Made by a program: the position numbers and the translations under genes
Assembly (NCBI GenBank): GCA_902373525.1
Contig: CABKMN010000151.1
Coordinates: 1 to 5,174 of the forward strand
Direction of reading: 5' to 3'
DNA: 5,174 nucleotides
Source: an uncultured Bilophila sp.
Lineage (GTDB): Bacteria > Desulfobacterota > Desulfovibrionia > Desulfovibrionales > Desulfovibrionaceae
Notes under the pieces: model-generated
The model's database searches: none
What the model saw: only the letters and a program-made list of their open reading frames with translations
What the model was told of the DNA's origin: nothing
Shown: positions 5,105 through 5,174 of the stretch, one piece after another
Numbering within the stretch: the stretch's first letter is position 1
Layout of the letters: each line of letters begins with the position of its first letter

Positions 5105-5174
5105 GGGAATGAAGATTGGGGAGGGAGAAACTTTCTGGAGAAGGGGAGAGCACCCCCACGTTTCTCCCCCCCCC
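5105..5174. repeat. Nested inverted repeat and C9 run at the window end
   Basis: GGGAGAAAC (5123-5131) pairs perfectly with GTTTCTCCC (5160-5168). The 28-base loop holds a second small GGGG/CCCC stem (5143-5146 with 5153-5156). The window ends in nine C's (5166-5174). No T tract follows on either strand within the window, so this is not a standard terminator as seen. An ATG at 5109 opens a frame to the window end, but GGGG lies only one base before it and the codons look non-coding. If the cluster continues, the next gene starts outside the window. Confidence 0.5.

Noticed and set aside
5109..5174. Possible start of a next gene after pheA
   Set aside because: GGGG is only one base before the ATG, the codons are unlike those of the neighbouring genes, and the frame runs through a perfect inverted repeat into a C run.
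1..5174. CRISPR array, tRNA, rRNA, insertion sequence or prophage signals
   Set aside because: Looked for regularly spaced repeats, cloverleaf arms, transposase motifs and terminal repeats; none were found beyond the short repeats listed.

Overview
The window looks like part of a high-GC Desulfovibrionaceae-type chromosome (Desulfovibrio, Bilophila or a related sulfate or sulfite reducer). This rests on the strong C/G preference at third codon positions and on the gene order: an archaeal-type entry into the shikimate pathway, followed by a fused chorismate mutase/prephenate dehydratase. From memory, Desulfovibrio vulgaris has this order at the head of a long aromatic amino acid gene cluster. 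The taxonomic call is inference.

Left part (1-1486), minus strand. The first 362 bases hold no convincing gene. A small four-helix, cysteine-rich membrane protein of unknown function (363-794) has no ribosome binding site of its own. A strong Shine-Dalgarno/ATG pair lies 35 bases upstream but one base out of frame, across a G6 run. Next comes a complete universal stress protein gene (1037-1486) with a clear intrinsic terminator directly after it.

Middle (1487-1995), plus strand. This regulatory region is the most interesting part of the window. A promoter with a perfect TTGACA box and A/T-rich upstream tracts is followed by a 38-codon ORF (1772-1888) with its own ribosome binding site. The peptide contains the run Phe-Trp-Gly-Phe-Phe-Tyr-Tyr-Phe. 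After it comes a GC-rich intrinsic terminator (1906-1942). The 5' arm of that terminator can instead pair, over ten bases, with a segment inside the leader ORF. This is the layout of a ribosome-mediated transcription attenuator that reads the supply of all three aromatic amino acids.

Right part (1996-5104), plus strand. Three genes follow in the same direction. They encode 2-amino-3,7-dideoxy-D-threo-hept-6-ulosonate (ADH) synthase, type II 3-dehydroquinate synthase, and bifunctional PheA with a C-terminal ACT domain. The first two make 3-dehydroquinate from 6-deoxy-5-ketofructose 1-phosphate and aspartate semialdehyde, replacing the usual DAHP synthase and AroB. PheA takes chorismate to phenylpyruvate. 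A 188-base gap between the first two genes is packed with GC-rich hairpins that lack T tracts. PheA starts two bases after the 3-dehydroquinate synthase stop. The likely logic is two-level control: attenuation of the cluster by charged tRNA-Phe, tRNA-Tyr and tRNA-Trp, plus Phe feedback on PheA through its ACT domain. The last 70 bases hold a long inverted repeat and a C9 run, and the window ends before any further gene can be seen.
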